From contig CM052355.1 in NCBI GenBank assembly GCA_028551475.1, positions 18,869,543-18,933,542 on the forward strand: a stretch of 64,000 nt of DNA, written 5' to 3'. The position numbers and the translations under genes were made by a program. Shown here piece by piece: positions 50,104 to 62,559 of this stretch; positions within the stretch are counted from its first letter, which is position 1; each line of letters begins with the position of its first letter. A model generated the notes under the pieces. The model worked only from the letters and a program-made list of their open reading frames with translations, had not been told where the DNA came from and did no database searches. Source of the stretch: Casuarina equisetifolia (lineage: Eukaryota; Streptophyta; Magnoliopsida; Fagales; Casuarinaceae).

Positions 50104-50640
50104 CTTTAATCATTCATTATAGTTCAAAATTCCGATCATCAATGTTCCTATGAAGGCCTTGTTGTGCTATAATACTTTTTCAAATTTGAGTAGTTCAAGT
50201 ACATTAAAAAAATATAACTTAATTTCAAATTAAGAACCACAAAATAATACAGATCAATTAAAGGAAGCCATTGAGAAATCACTTTTGTTATAAGAAGTTC
50301 GTCTTACATATGAGCCAACCAATGAAGTTATGTTTACTTATTCCTTCTAGCTATATCAAATTGTACCATTCAACCTCATTATTTATCTAGTGTAATTCCT
50401 TGTATGTTTCTTTACAATAACAAGAAGATTTGGAGAGCATAGAAGTAAGAATTTGTTGTAGCTTTAGAAAACCTCTCCAACTCTATGCCATATTTACTTT
50501 AATATCAAGATACATAATTGAAGTTCTCATACATTTATTATTATGAATCCATTTACTTCATAAGGATGAACTTGGATAATTGATGAGATCCTAGAGAGAC
50601 CATTTCAACAAAAAAAAGAAAAGAAATGAAATAACAAAAA
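50104..50640. other. AT-rich spacer
   Basis: No gene or recognised element. An A-rich run lies at about 50610-50645. Confidence 0.5.
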
Positions 50641-50646
50641 AGAAAA

Positions 50647-50930
50647 GGTTTAAGCTTATTGGCATGATAAGTTCAATTATTTTTAAACTGTAACATTCTA
50701 CCATGCTTTTAACTCAATGTCTCATGGTGGCCTACTCTATGGTGGCTCCACTCTTGCCCCACATGTTTAGATGCCTTTTTGACTTATGATATTTTAGTTG
50801 CTAGGTAATCCTTTCTGTAGGTTATCCTTTTTGTGATTTGAACCTAAAACATAGGGTTTATATTTTATAACAATTGTAACAAACTCAATCATTTAGGCAA
50901 ATGACCTAAGGTCGTTATTGGCATGATAGG
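50647..50930 (-). repeat. Dispersed repeat family copy (left arm of an inverted pair)
   Basis: Carries 'attggcatgataagttcaat', 'taccatgcttttaactcaat', 'agatgcctttttgacttatg', 'gatttgaacctaaaacatag' and 'caattgtaacaaactcaatc'. It faces the next copy at 50960, about 30 bases away. Confidence 0.7.
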
Positions 50931-50959
50931 TAATAGTATGCAACATTAATTGAGCTCAT

Positions 50960-51257
50960 CATGCTAATAAGTTGTAGTCTTTTGGTACAATGGTTAGGTT
51001 TGTTACAATTAGTATTAAAGATAAATCCCATTTCTTAGGTTTGAATTATGGAAGAGGTAATCTACAAAAAGTGCTATTAAGGATTAATATGTCAAGGGTT
51101 AAAAGGCATTTAAATGTGTGGGGCTAGAGAAGTGCTACCACATAGTGAGCCACTGGGACATCAAATTGGAAGCATGATGAAATGTTATGATTGAAAAGTA
51201 ATCCACTATGCTAGCATACTTAGATCTTATGGCTCAATGATTGGATTTGTTACAAAA
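50960..51257 (+). repeat. Dispersed repeat family copy (right arm of an inverted pair)
   Basis: Opposite orientation: 'gtcttttggtacaatggtta', 'ggtttgttacaattagtatt', 'aggtttgaattatggaagag', 'tttaaatgtgtggggctaga', 'atgttatgattgaaaagtaa', 'ttggatttgttac'. With the 50647-50930 copy it makes an imperfect inverted repeat of about 280-bp arms. Confidence 0.7.
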
Positions 51258-51595
51258 CCACTTAAAGGACCAAGTCATGCCGTGGAATAGTTGAAATTCC
51301 AAATACCATAAGAAGTAATCATCCTACCATTTAAATGCAATTGGGAGATTTAAAGTCATGCAATCTTGAATAACCCCAACCAGTATATTATAATACGGAG
51401 TACAACTTTCTTTTCCTTATATTCTCACACCACAAATCTCAGTACAAAACAAAATAATCCAACAATCGAAGAATGTATTTTGTACAAAAATGCAATTTAA
51501 ATCAAATAACAACAATATTTTGCTTTTAAATGAATGAATTGTAAAGAGTTATGGTATGTCAGGTGCATTCGTCTTATTACTATTGTACGAGATGG
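51258..51595. other. 3' flank of the second pectinesterase
   Basis: Probable 3' untranslated region and downstream DNA of the minus-strand gene. Nothing else recognised. Confidence 0.5.
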
Positions 51596-54142
51596 TCATA
51601 GACCAAGCGTGAACGGCACGCCGGTGGCGGGCAGCCATGAGCCTCCCGCAATAAAATTCTGAACCGTGTAGCGAGAAGCCACTGTTGGGCTAGTTATGAC
51701 ATGAAACCCAGGCCATTTCACTCTGTTTTTAGTTGACGAGGCAGGGCCAAAATTCTTGTATTCCCCGTAATACACTGTTTTAAGCCCGAATTTTGATCTA
51801 TTCTTTGCCGACCATCCCACTGGACTCACCAAGCTACCAAGGTAAGTTTGAAGAAACACTGTTTGAGCATATTGCATCCAGGGCCGACCCAAGTACGTTT
51901 TGAAGCTTCGCACCACAGGCGCTAGGTCCCGCGCGGCTCGCACTTGGGACTTCTGAATTGAAATCCCGGTGTTTTGGTATGGATCATTCCTCGCTTGGGC
52001 GGTGATCACATTGGCTTGGCCCTGCAGTGGCCTCCTTACATAAATGATGCATTTTTGAAAAACGACTGCGGCGTTCCCGAAGATAAAATCTATTGTGCCA
52101 AAGATGTAGCACTCTCTGTAGAATTGCCGCTGGGAGTGGACCATAAGGGTATCTTGGTAACCTTGGAAGGCACACCGGTAAAAGACAGAGAGATCAGAGG
52201 CCGACCGGAGGGCAACTGCCTGGCCCCTTTTGGGACCAGCAGTGTTGCTGAATGTAATGCCACGAGCAATGAAGTAAAGCCCATCAATCCCTTTTAGTTT
52301 TAGAAATAGAATGCAGGGAGTTAGCCATCATTTTTTCAACAAAATGAATAATTAGGAAATAATCATTGGTAAGCATACTAGTCAAAATATTTTTGAATCT
52401 AATCTAATTATAAATGATGAAGATAGAAATATTAAGTTAGAGAGATCTAAGACTTGACCATCTGTCAGAGAATACTCCTGCTATTTCTTTTACTTCAAGT
52501 ATAAAAAAGCTTTTCTATCGTTTCATTCAAGGAAGGTTTAGCTTTACTCATGGCAAAAAACATCAGTATCTATTGCAGCTTTTTTTCCCCCTGACTTTGC
52601 TACCTATTAGACGTATCTTAAAAAGTGTTCTTTTTCTTTTTCCGCCAGGGAGCGGGGCGGAGGTGAGGTGAAGGGATAGAAATAACGTCATCTTGTCTCT
52701 TTTATTGGTGATACTTCCGCCATAAAAACTCTTAACAGGAGTGAGTAGGAATTTCAATAGACACTAGAACTAGTAAAGGCTTGGATACTCCACTAACAGA
52801 CTAGTAACAACAAGATCTAATACTCTTAGCCCTCGTTTTAATATGAAAAATATGGTAAGATTTGTTATTAATCGATTCATTATGAAGAAAATGTCTTTTA
52901 ATGATAATTTTTAATAGTCAACAGAACCGACAAGATGTGAATGTTAAACGGTAAAGGAATATTATTGAAGGAGGTCGTTCATATTTTCCTGGAAACTTCT
53001 TAAATGTATCTTTTCAACCTGTAGAAGGGACTTCTTAAATGTACCTTTTCAAGAGGGAATTTAGGCTCAAATTGTGCTAAGAAAAAAAAAGGACTATTAG
53101 GAACAATGGACATACATCATACAGAACTCTTGGTTGAACTTCTTAATCTAGCTCTACAAGAAACAAGGGTTGCTTTCCCCCGCTTTAAATGATGCACTAA
53201 AACAAAGTGAAGCATGCATGGAGAAAGCAGCAAGTGCGTGTGTTTGAGAGAGAGATTAAGTTTCTTACCAGCAGTGGCAGAACTATAGGTGGTGGCTCCT
53301 CCTCCCACACTCCGGCTACCCGTGATAATCGTTCTCTTCACGCCGTCACCAACCAGCATAATGTTGTCGTTATTGTTTCCAACCTCAATATTCTCCCTAT
53401 AAACCCCTCTCTTCACATATATGATAAACCTTCCAGTGCCCTTCCTCTTCGCCGCCGCATCAATGGCTGATTGAACCGTCCGGTAGTGGCCCGAACCATC
53501 TTTTGCGACCACAAGATTTGGCGTAATCGAAGATGACTGCAACAGCTTTCTCTCTTGCTTCGAGAGCCAACTAGGAAACCCATGTGAACTTTTACTTTCT
53601 TGGCGTAGATACAAGCCGTTAATGGATAAACTGTTGCTGACGAGCTCAGATACATTATTGGACAAGATAGGCGCAATAGAGTCTGAAACATTTAGCTCCA
53701 AGGACCCCTCACGGCACGTTTCGATATTTGTGAGGGCAGTGCTGAGCCAAGTTTGTGCGTCAAAGCTGGTACAGCTCCGCCTGGTGGCTAGGCCTTGAAG
53801 GGTGCTGTTTAGTTGGCAAATCGTGTTCTCGTAAAGTTTCAAACAATCTGCGAATGCAGCTTTCTGGCGCTTGTTGTCAAGATTCTGACCCAGCTGCATC
53901 GCACGTCTCTGCACACTTAGGGCGCGTTCCATGGCCACTTGCACAGCCATTTTTCGGAATTCAGACCTGTGCTTTGGTGCAAAATGATGGCGCCCGTGGC
54001 TCATGAAGTACTTGCATGGTTCAGGATGGGGGGTTTTCTTGCACCACCAGTTGATGTCACTTGAGGATTTTCTCGACAAGACTGTGGAGAAGGTTGCCAA
54101 GAGGACTATGAATAAAACGAATAGACGGATGTTAATGGCCAT
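51596..54142 (-). CDS. Pectin methylesterase with inhibitor-like pro-domain (type I), two exons, second tandem copy
   Basis: Exons, minus strand: 54142-53269 and 52290-51596; one GT-AG phase-1 intron of 978 bases; 522 aa. Signal peptide about 1-23. The PMEI-like pro-domain (C34/C43 and C100/C143) ends in ERKLLQS (RKLL at 198-201). The catalytic domain has Q315 (QAVALR), Q337 and D338 (YQDTL), D359 (IDFIFGNA), R427 (LGRPWMQYAQ), so it should be active. Exon 1 has exactly the length of its neighbour's (874 bases), the intron is at the same codon, and WWCKKTPHP, KRGVYRENI and SWLPATGVPF are near-identical, which shows a tandem duplicate. By eye the copies have diverged clearly, so the duplication is not recent. 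It removes methyl esters from pectin in the wall. A weak TATA-like TTTAAAT lies about 40 bases upstream. Confidence 0.96.
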
Positions 54143-54194
54143 AATTCTTCCTCTTTCCTATCTATGAGTTGGGTATTGCGGATTTAAAGGCCAT

Positions 54195-56270
54195 AGGCGA
54201 GTTTCTTTATGTAGAGGATGAAATTTAAGTCAGCCTTGCTTGGGAAAATGCAAATGCAAGCTAGACATTATTAAGGTATTCGTTCTTTGCGTAAATAGTT
54301 CATTACACGCTGAGATCAAAATGAAGCAAGTGAAAAGGGATTAATTTATGGAGAAAGCTAATGAGAAGTCATTGCACTAAAACTTCATTATTCGTTTTAT
54401 TATTTTTTTGTTCAATGATTTCATGTACCGTCTTTTTCTCTGCCTATCATGTTACAGTAATTTTAGATCAGTGGTTACAGAAAAGATAAGGTATACTTAG
54501 TTGGGCATACAAAAAGAAGTCTCTTTGTATCTAAGATAAACCTTGTCGATGAATTAGTGGCAGCTGGTGACCCGTACGCCAAAAGAAGTTCCCAATTTGT
54601 TTTTCTTGTTGTCAAGAAAATGGTTGAGTCGACTTGAATAGATGTACTCGTATCTGTATACGAGAGACTATTATTTATGAATTTTTCCTTGAGTGCTTTC
54701 TCAATTACGAAGTACCAGTTTCTTGGAAGGAAGTAGACTTGCATGTTGAAGCCACTCAAAATAGACCTTTAAAATGACCTTACATTTGGGTTACCCCATG
54801 TGCTTTCTACTCCGTACAGCAAGCGACCCACCGTCTTTATTTTCAATGATGAGACTTGTGAAAAAGTATAAAAAAAAAAAGAAGGCCCAGTCGATCATAT
54901 CTTAGTCGTAGGATCCTTTTAAACCATGTGGGAACTCCTTGAAGAAAATCTAGAGTTTGTCATAGCTTTTACTTAGACATCTACATTCAGAGATTCTGAA
55001 GCGTAGAAGGGAAGTTTGCACGTGAAGGTGTATAATTTGTACGGTTGACTTACCTCGGGATCCGCAACTCAACACCGACATGTTCCCATTGTAAGCTGGC
55101 TACTTATGCGGAGCCAGGAACTTGTGACGAAGACAAACTATCTTCGTTTCCTTTGTTAATTCAATGTGAGATATTTTGAGAATGTTGGTGAGATATCTAC
55201 CTTCCTAGAACTATGCGTTATAGATATTTTCATTTGTTATTTTTCTTATGTAAGTAATAGACATATAAATAATTTTAAATCTATTTCTGTATAAATAGTG
55301 ATAGCTTTTTATATTACAATATCACAAAAAAATTAATATAATAAAAAATCATCCAACTTGTTGGTTTCTTTGCCTCAATTTCTTTTTGCAGCCCCTGTGG
55401 CACCCCTTTTTTTTTTTTTTTTTTTTTCTAATATGAGTGTTTATAAGCAAAATGTAATTTATCACTTATTACTCAATTAGAAGTGTATGACCATTTTATG
55501 TCAGATATAAGTAAATCCTAGTTACTTATTGCAGGGATAATAACACCATTAATAACATTGCTTAATCTTTAAATTAATAGGATGAGGAAATTTGAATGTC
55601 AAGTAGTAATCAGTGGATAATATTTTAAATGGAATTGATGACAGACTAGTGATTTATACAACAATGTCAGGGCACATTCAACACGATCATGTGGACGGAA
55701 GGAAGTGGAAAGATGAAGGAAGAAGGAAGATAGGGTGTTTCTCACGTTTTCCTTGGGTTGAAAACGCAAGCGCTTCTTTCCTTGGTCTAACAAAGCCTTT
55801 TCATTCAAAAGTGGGCGACGGGGGTTGGGGTGGGGGGGAAGGTGTAATTAATACTGCTTAAGATGCGATTCCTGCTTCAGGGTTAATCACAGACGTAATA
55901 TTGGTTGTGGAGTCTATCATTTATGTGAGAGCTCTCTTGGAGAACGTTTGAGCAACGCGTGCCACGACGTGATGAGTTCTCTACAGGAAAGCATCGAGCC
56001 GTGTCCTTTGGTGACTGAATCCCATACGGAGTCGAACAATCATGGCACTGGGGGTCACAAAAGTCTTTCTATGATATTCATGCAGTTGGCTTTAACCAAT
56101 CGATAGACGAACCAAATGTGACCCTCTGATCCGCCATCTAGAGAATCTTTATTTTAGTCATTTTCTCTTTTTTATTTTATTTTTTAAATTTTCTTGTTGT
56201 TGTCATTTCTCTATTAATCTCTTAGAAGGAATATTGTGAAAGCAACAACATATGTAGATGATTATATGCC
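54195..56270. other. Upstream region of the second pectinesterase, intergenic
   Basis: No gene recognised. A poly-T run of about 23 bases is near 55407-55429. A purine-rich stretch with a G run is at 55675-55850. The promoter of the second pectinesterase should be in the first part. Confidence 0.45.
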
Positions 56271-56279
56271 GTAAGACTA

Positions 56280-58390
56280 ATGGCATGGAGGCTAGTTTGG
56301 TGAAGGCCAAAGTGGAGGCCAAGAAATTTGTACTTATTAGCTTAGGTTTTACAATGTGTATGTACCCCTAAATGTACATGTAGAAGGAAAACAATTTGAA
56401 AACAGAAAAAAAAGAAAAAAAAAGAAAAAAAAAGAAAGGTGAAAGGAATGCAATTCGGAATAGATTATTGCTTTCAAGTTAAAGCCATTATGTTGAGCCT
56501 ACTCCCACTATGCAAAGTACATGTTCTCTGGTTAAAGCCATTATACAAAGCTTATAGATAATTCCTAGGCCAACACATAATGAGCAGAAGATGTATCATC
56601 TTTTCTTGTTTGTCTTTCTTTCCAAAGTTTTTGCCAATTAATCTCTAACAATTTTCCTTATTATGGTTATTTCTTTTACAAAATCATAATATAATTTACC
56701 TTAAGATGAAGTCGCTGAATTTTTATTGTTTGTTAGGATTGGGCTTCTAGAAGACCAAAGATAGAATAAGATATGATTTTTAAATAAGATAAGATAAGAT
56801 ATAGTTGTTTTAGAGGTTTAGCCTGAATTGAAGTAAAATTTTTATTATGTCTATATAAGGCGTCCTCAACCTTCAAAAAGGATTATTAGAGGATTGTTTG
56901 GTTTATTATTATTAGGTGCTTTAACCTTAGCCTTAAATTCTTATTGTTTTATTAAGAGTAGTTTACAATAGTCTTATAGTCGTATTGTTACTATTTTGAT
57001 AGAAGAACTTAGTTATTGTGTTCTTTATTGAATTTAAACAATAAACAAGATATTCTTCCATTTGAGATTTCTTGTATTCTAGTGTGTGGAATTGTGAGGA
57101 CTCTCGTCCTAACATTGTTTGATTCATAAGTTGACATGAAAGCAAGAAAGACATTTTGATTCATTTAACTCTGTGGATACTCTTGAACTGCCAAATGAAG
57201 GGAAGAAATGAGGGTTTTCGAATCTAGATATATATTTATAATACTCCTTCCCTTCTTCCTTCATGCCTAGCGGCATGAAAGGCATCTTTACCGCATTGCT
57301 TGTGGCTCCCCCACGTCCTTGTTGTGTCACCTATATGGCTAAAACAGTTGCAACTCCAGTGCACATGAACTTTCTTGAGGTGATATGAGGTGCTCGTTCT
57401 TTTCTAGCTTCACCGATTGAAACAACCTTGCAAGGTTTGGAATCAATAATGTTGCAAGCATTTGGGTCATAAATGTGAAAGGCCTAAATCTACCTTCTTT
57501 TTAAAAGGCCTCATTGATGAGAATGCTTGTTCAAACTTATAAGACATATTATAAGTACTTGTCTTTTCAATGCCCAATACTTATTCAAAGTATAAGCCTG
57601 GTCCTTTACTGTCAATGAATTGGCCGATTTTTCAGATTAATTTGGATCACATGAAGAAAGAGTTGATTTTGATACTATGTGAAAGACATATGTCTACCTT
57701 TTCAAAAAAGTCTTATTGAGAAGGTGGATTATCTAAACTTATTATGTACATTTACTTCTGCTCTACTCTTTAACATGGTACTATATTAAAATATTGTTAG
57801 GAATGTAAAGAAACTGAAAGGGGCGAGAAAATAGGTAGGGACATGATTCGTGATCCAATTGACCTAAACCAAGCCCAAGGTCTGATGCAAACAAAGATGG
57901 ATATTGATTGGGGTTTGAACTCTTAATTTTAGTTTGATTCCTCACCCGAATCCAAGTTTTTGATTGTCAAATCCAAAGTCAAGTTTGATTTGGGTGGTTT
58001 TGGACCATCTAAATATCCCTTGGTTTGGAGGACTTAGTTTTCCCGGATTTTGAAATGGCTCTTCAATTGGCAGTTGGTGAGAGTAAGTTGGACGTAACGT
58101 TTTCTGTATGGGTTGTGTTTGGAGAATTTTGGTTCCTACTTATCTCACATAAGGGCTAACGTTTTGTGTAGCTTTTAGTTACACTAATAATGAAAGCAAC
58201 GATGGGGCTGACAAACAGGGTTGCAGAAGCTAAAGAACACTAAGGCTCTGATATCATATCAAAAGATCAACAATAAGGAGGCCAGATGGGAGAAGAAAAA
58301 AGTGAAGGCCAATAATTTTTATTTACTACCTTAGGTTTTAGAATGTGTATGTACCCCCAAATATACATGTAGATGGAGAACAACAAAGAA
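56280..58390 (-). mobile_element. Candidate short LTR retroelement (terminal direct repeats and PBS-like site)
   Basis: About 100 bases are repeated directly at roughly 56300-56400 and 58285-58385, sharing 'agcttaggttttacaatgtg' (second copy cttaggttttagaatgtg) and 'tatgtaccccyaaatrtaca'. Just inside the second copy, 58244-58256 reads 'ggctctgatatca', the reverse complement of a TGATATCAGAGCC word close to the initiator-Met tRNA primer-binding site (TGGTATCAGAGCC). This suggests a minus-strand LTR element with its 5' LTR at the higher coordinate and about 1.9 kb of non-coding interior, as in TRIM-like elements. LTR ends and target-site duplication are not resolved. Confidence 0.35.
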
Positions 58391-59040
58391 TCAAATAAAA
58401 ATACTTCAATGTAATTTTACCATATGTAACAATCTCTAAAAATGAGAATATTTGCTATATTTTTTCTCATAATTTTCATGTCTCCAAGAATAAAAAGTAT
58501 ACATAAAAAATTGAATTTGAAATGGTCTGATCATCCTCTCCTAAAGCATGCATAAGAATTAAAAACATAAAAATATGGTAAACAGTAGGATTGAAGTCAA
58601 TCAAACAATCTTTTATTAATCTAAAATTTATTTCTTTTGGCTCTTTTTTAATCTTTTAGAGATATAGGATTCAATTTCTTCAAGCTATCATCCGTTAATC
58701 CAGAATTCATTTCCTTTTCTTATTTTTGTAAATTATATGCTTATCCTTGATGGTCTACGTTAAAAAATCCTTAAAATGAATTATGAAAGAAGGATCCTAA
58801 GACTATTACTTCTTAATTTGAAACTAAAGAAATTTTTTTAAATCAGCCTAGAACTAAGGCAGATTTGTGGCACTTCTGAGCATGCAAATTTTTAGACGCC
58901 CAGAATTATAATTTCATGAACGTTACTACGGTATCGGGCAAATGACATTATTGTCTCCTTTTTTTTTTTTTTTTTTGGCTCAATTCAGCTGCTAGTAGGG
59001 TGATTTTTATTTTTTCAGAATATTTTCTGTTTTATTCTTG
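58391..59040. other. AT-rich intergenic DNA
   Basis: No gene recognised. A poly-T run is at about 58959-58977. Confidence 0.5.
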
Positions 59041-59129
59041 CATGAATTTAAACGATGCTTGAGATTTTTTTTTTTCCTTTCATGTTATTGGACAAGTTAG
59101 TATATGGATAAGATTGCAAAAAAAAAAAA

Positions 59130-59257
59130 AAAAAAGAAGCAAAATTATACATTGGAAGAATCCTGTGGTTCCTCTTTTGCTCTTCCTCATCGCTAGATAA
59201 ATCTTCTTCCCAGCAATCCTTTGGAGCATACCACTCGGAAAAGCTAGTCACCTTCTA
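59130..59257 (-). pseudogene. Exon-like acidic fragment, unidentified
   Basis: The minus-strand frame contains SFSEWYAPKDCWEEDLSSDE and then EEQKRNHRILPMYN, directly after a possible acceptor (TCTAGAAG) and before a poly-T-rich stretch. The acidic, Trp-rich composition is protein-like and differs from the AT-rich spacer around it. I do not recognise the family. It is most likely a broken gene piece. Confidence 0.25.
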
Positions 59258-60591
59258 GATAAGCTACACAGCAGCCAGTTACGTGGACAAGTGCGACGCA
59301 TTAGAAGGCTTAAGAAGCCTATTGTCTTATGTTCTGATTGTTGCGTTTTACTTTACGTTTTATTGCTACCTTGAATGGGTCGTAGTTGTTTCTGTTATAA
59401 AGTATAAATAGGGATTGAAAGGGAATTGGCGGGGTCTTGTTTAGTTTGTTGAAATTCAGTTGGCAGTAGAGTTAAATGGAGACAAAATAAAAATAAAAAC
59501 TGACAAATATGGTGGTAGGAGGCACTGAATTGAACAAGCTGTTGGGACAACAAACGGAAGGAGTTTTGTTGCACAAGAAAACTTTGGGAAATGAGAAAAT
59601 AAGTGAGTTAGAATGGTAGTGGCCGGAAAATTTTAAGAAGCTGATCAGTGTCTATGAAGAGCTATTTCAAAAGCCTCAGGGCTTACCTGCACTCAAGACT
59701 CATGAGCAGTAAGTAGTGCTGAGAGATGAGAGCAAGGTCATCACTAGTACACCTTATCGTTATCCATAATTGTAGAAGAAAGAGATTGAGAAGTTTGTGC
59801 AAGAATTATTAGAAGAATGAGTGATTAGAGACAGAACTAGCCCGTTTTCTTTTCCTGTCATTTTGGTTAGATAAAGTAGTATGTGTGTGAATTATCGCTC
59901 TTTAAAACAAAGACATTATGAAGAATGGATTCCCCATATCCATTGTAGATAAGCTGCTTGATGAGCTTCATGAAGCAAAATTGTTTACCAAGCTGGATTT
60001 AGAATGAGGCACCAAGATATTAGAAAGATTACTTTTCATACTCCTCTAGAACACTATGAATTATTGGTTATGTTTTTGGACCTATGCAATGCACCATTAA
60101 CATTTTAAAGCTTGTTGAATAAAGTATTCGAGGGGGATTTGGGAAGTTTTGCATTAGTTTTTTTTTCTTTTTTAATGATATGTTGGTATAAAGTAGGAAT
60201 TGGAATAAACATTAAAAGTATGTTAAGTTGGTGTTTGAGAAATTAAGGATAAATCAACTCTATGTTAAAAAGGGAAAATGTTTATTTTGAGTACAAACTG
60301 TCCACTATTAAAGGCACATTATACCTTGACAAGGGGTGAAAGTAGAGGTTGATAAAATCACAACAATAATAGAGTGGCTAGTACCAAAAAGGCCTAAAGG
60401 CTTTAAGGGAATTTTTGAGCTTAACAGGATATTATAGGAAATTTATCAAGAATTATGGATTAATTATATCTCCTCTCACCAAGCTTTTGAAGAAAGAAGC
60501 CTTTAGGTAGAATGAGAAAGGAGCTTTTGTGCAACTAAAAATAGCAATGATTGAGGCATCAGTTATTCAATTATTGGATTTTTCCATTCCC

Positions 60592-60998
60592 TTTTTGGTT
60601 GAGTGTGATGCATGTGCTTTGGGAATAGGTGCAATCTTATCTCAAGAGCAGTGGCCCATTGCTTACTTTAGTTAAGCTTTTAGGAGTAGGAATTCTCCTT
60701 TCTACTTATGAAAAGGAGTTATTAGCATTGATTTTTGTAGTAAAAATATGGCAACAATATTTGTTAAGAAATAAATTCATAGTTAAACAAATCAAAGGAG
60801 TCTTGAGAATTTTTGGTTGAGTGTGATGCATGTGCTTTGGGAATAGGTGCAATCTTATCTCAAGAGCAGTGGCCCATTGCTTACTTTAGTTAAGCTTTTA
60901 GGAGTAGGAATTCTCCTTTCTACCTATGAAAAGGAGTTATTAGCATTGATTTTTGTAGTAAAAATATGGCAACAATATTTGTTAAGAAATAAATTCAT
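60592..60998 (+). repeat. Tandem duplication of the RNase H segment (189 bp, offset 218)
   Basis: 60592-60780 and 60810-60998 match with one visible difference (ctacttatg versus ctacctatg). Both include the VECDACALGIGAILSQEQ coding region. Bases 60781-60809 are unique. The duplication happened after the element died, because both copies share the same inactivating stop. Confidence 0.95.
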
Positions 60999-61256
60999 GT
61001 TGACTGATTAAATTTGTTGGATATGACTTTGAGATTCATTACAAACCTAGAAAGGAGAACATTGCCATTGATGCCTTATCTAAAAGAGATGAAGAGTTGT
61101 AAGAAAATTTGAAAGAAGTTAGTGATGGTGATGAGCTAGAGTTGAATGAGAAATCAATTATGCACAACCTCTAAAAACCATGGGAATGAAGATTGGAGGA
61201 AAATGGGTAAGTAAATAGTTACCTAGGAAGATGTTATAGGGCAACTAGAATCATTA

Positions 61257-61272
61257 ATATATATATATATAG
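61257..61272. repeat. (TA)8 microsatellite
   Basis: A run of alternating T and A within the dead gypsy element. Confidence 0.8.
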
Positions 61273-62559
61273 GAATGGTGTGCAGAAATGGCAGCACTAG
61301 GAACAAGGACAAAGTAGTAAACTAAAGATGAAGAAAAACACTAAATTGAAGGCCTTGTCTCTACTTGTGCTTGAATAGCTCACTATAATTTAAGAAAGGT
61401 GCATAATGATAAGGAAACACAAGACATGTTGAATAAATTGAGCATTGGGGAAATAGCAAAGAAATGGAAATATAGGAATGGTGTTTTGTTCCATTATATT
61501 AGAATTTTCCTAGGAAGGAAGTCTACTTTTATATCAATCATCCTCCAAGAGATTTATTGAGCCATACATGAGGGGTACATTAAAAAACTTTAAAAAGTGA
61601 AAGTTGTTTTCTTTTGACATAACATGAAGCAAATGGTGTTGCAATTTGTTAAGGAATGCAATGTGTGTCATTAAGTAAAGTCAAATACTACTAAATTAAT
61701 TGGACTACTCCAACCAATGCCAATTCTAGGTCAATTTTGGAAAGATATAGCCATACATTTTATAAAAGAATTGCTAGCTTCTAAAGGGAAATAGGTTGTA
61801 ATGATTGTGGTGGATAGGTTGTCAAAGCTTACATATTTTTTGGCACTAACACCCCTTCATATTGTAGTGAGCATGGCCTAAGTTTTCTTTGAGGATATTT
61901 TTGAAGTCTATGAAATGCCTAGAAGCATAATTTGTGACATAGATGCTATCTTCATCAATGGCATTTGGAGGCAACTTTTTGAGCTACAAGGTACCAAATT
62001 TGATTTTTCTACTACCTATCATCCACAAATGGATGGGTAGTCTAAGATTGTCAATAAAATCTTGGAAGTTTACTTGAGGTGCTTCACCTAGGATCATCTT
62101 AAAGAGTAGACTAGGTGGCTATTATGGGCTAAATTTTGTTATAGTGAGCTATTTAGAATTATCTTTATGAAGTTGTCTACAAAATAACTATTCTTAACTT
62201 TACTATCTTATATTCTAGGATCTTTTGCAATGGATGTAGTTGATCAAGAGCTGAAGGCCAAAGATGTAGTTTTAAAGTACATAAAGGAACAATTGTAAAT
62301 TGCTTATATTGGAGGAGCCAATATAAAGGCAATTTTGTAGTGGTTTGAAAAAACTACAATCTATTCCTTTGATTTTTTGGACTATTTGAGGTGTTGCAAA
62401 AAGTTAGCGTAGTTACTTACAAATTAAAATTGCTAGAGGGTTCCAAGGTTCATAATGTAGAGTAAGACTATCACATGAAAAATGTTTTGGTCTTTCTTTC
62501 TTAATCCATAATGTCATCCATAGGTTTCAAATATATATATTTATCTCACACATCTAAGA

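Larger units (their letters stand above)
59515..62480 (+). mobile_element. Decayed Ty3/gypsy polyprotein (reverse transcriptase, RNase H, integrase)
   Basis: Plus-strand translation with many stops and frameshifts gives gypsy domains in order. A pre-RT region (SVYEELFQKPQGLPA, about 59650); the reverse transcriptase (VDKLLDELHEAKLFTKLDLE, about 59945-60005, the usual LDL..GYH site being broken); RNase H (VECDACALGIGAILSQEQWP and STYEKELLALIFVVKIWQQY, 60598-60760); the integrase zinc-binding part (about 61500-61680); the integrase core (KDIAIHFIKELLASKGK, VVMIVVDRLSKLTYF, FDFSTTYHPQMDG, about 61740-62045). The RNase H segment is tandemly duplicated. The TGG to TAG and CAG to TAG changes show loss of function. 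No gag, protease or LTRs are recognised. Confidence 0.88.
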
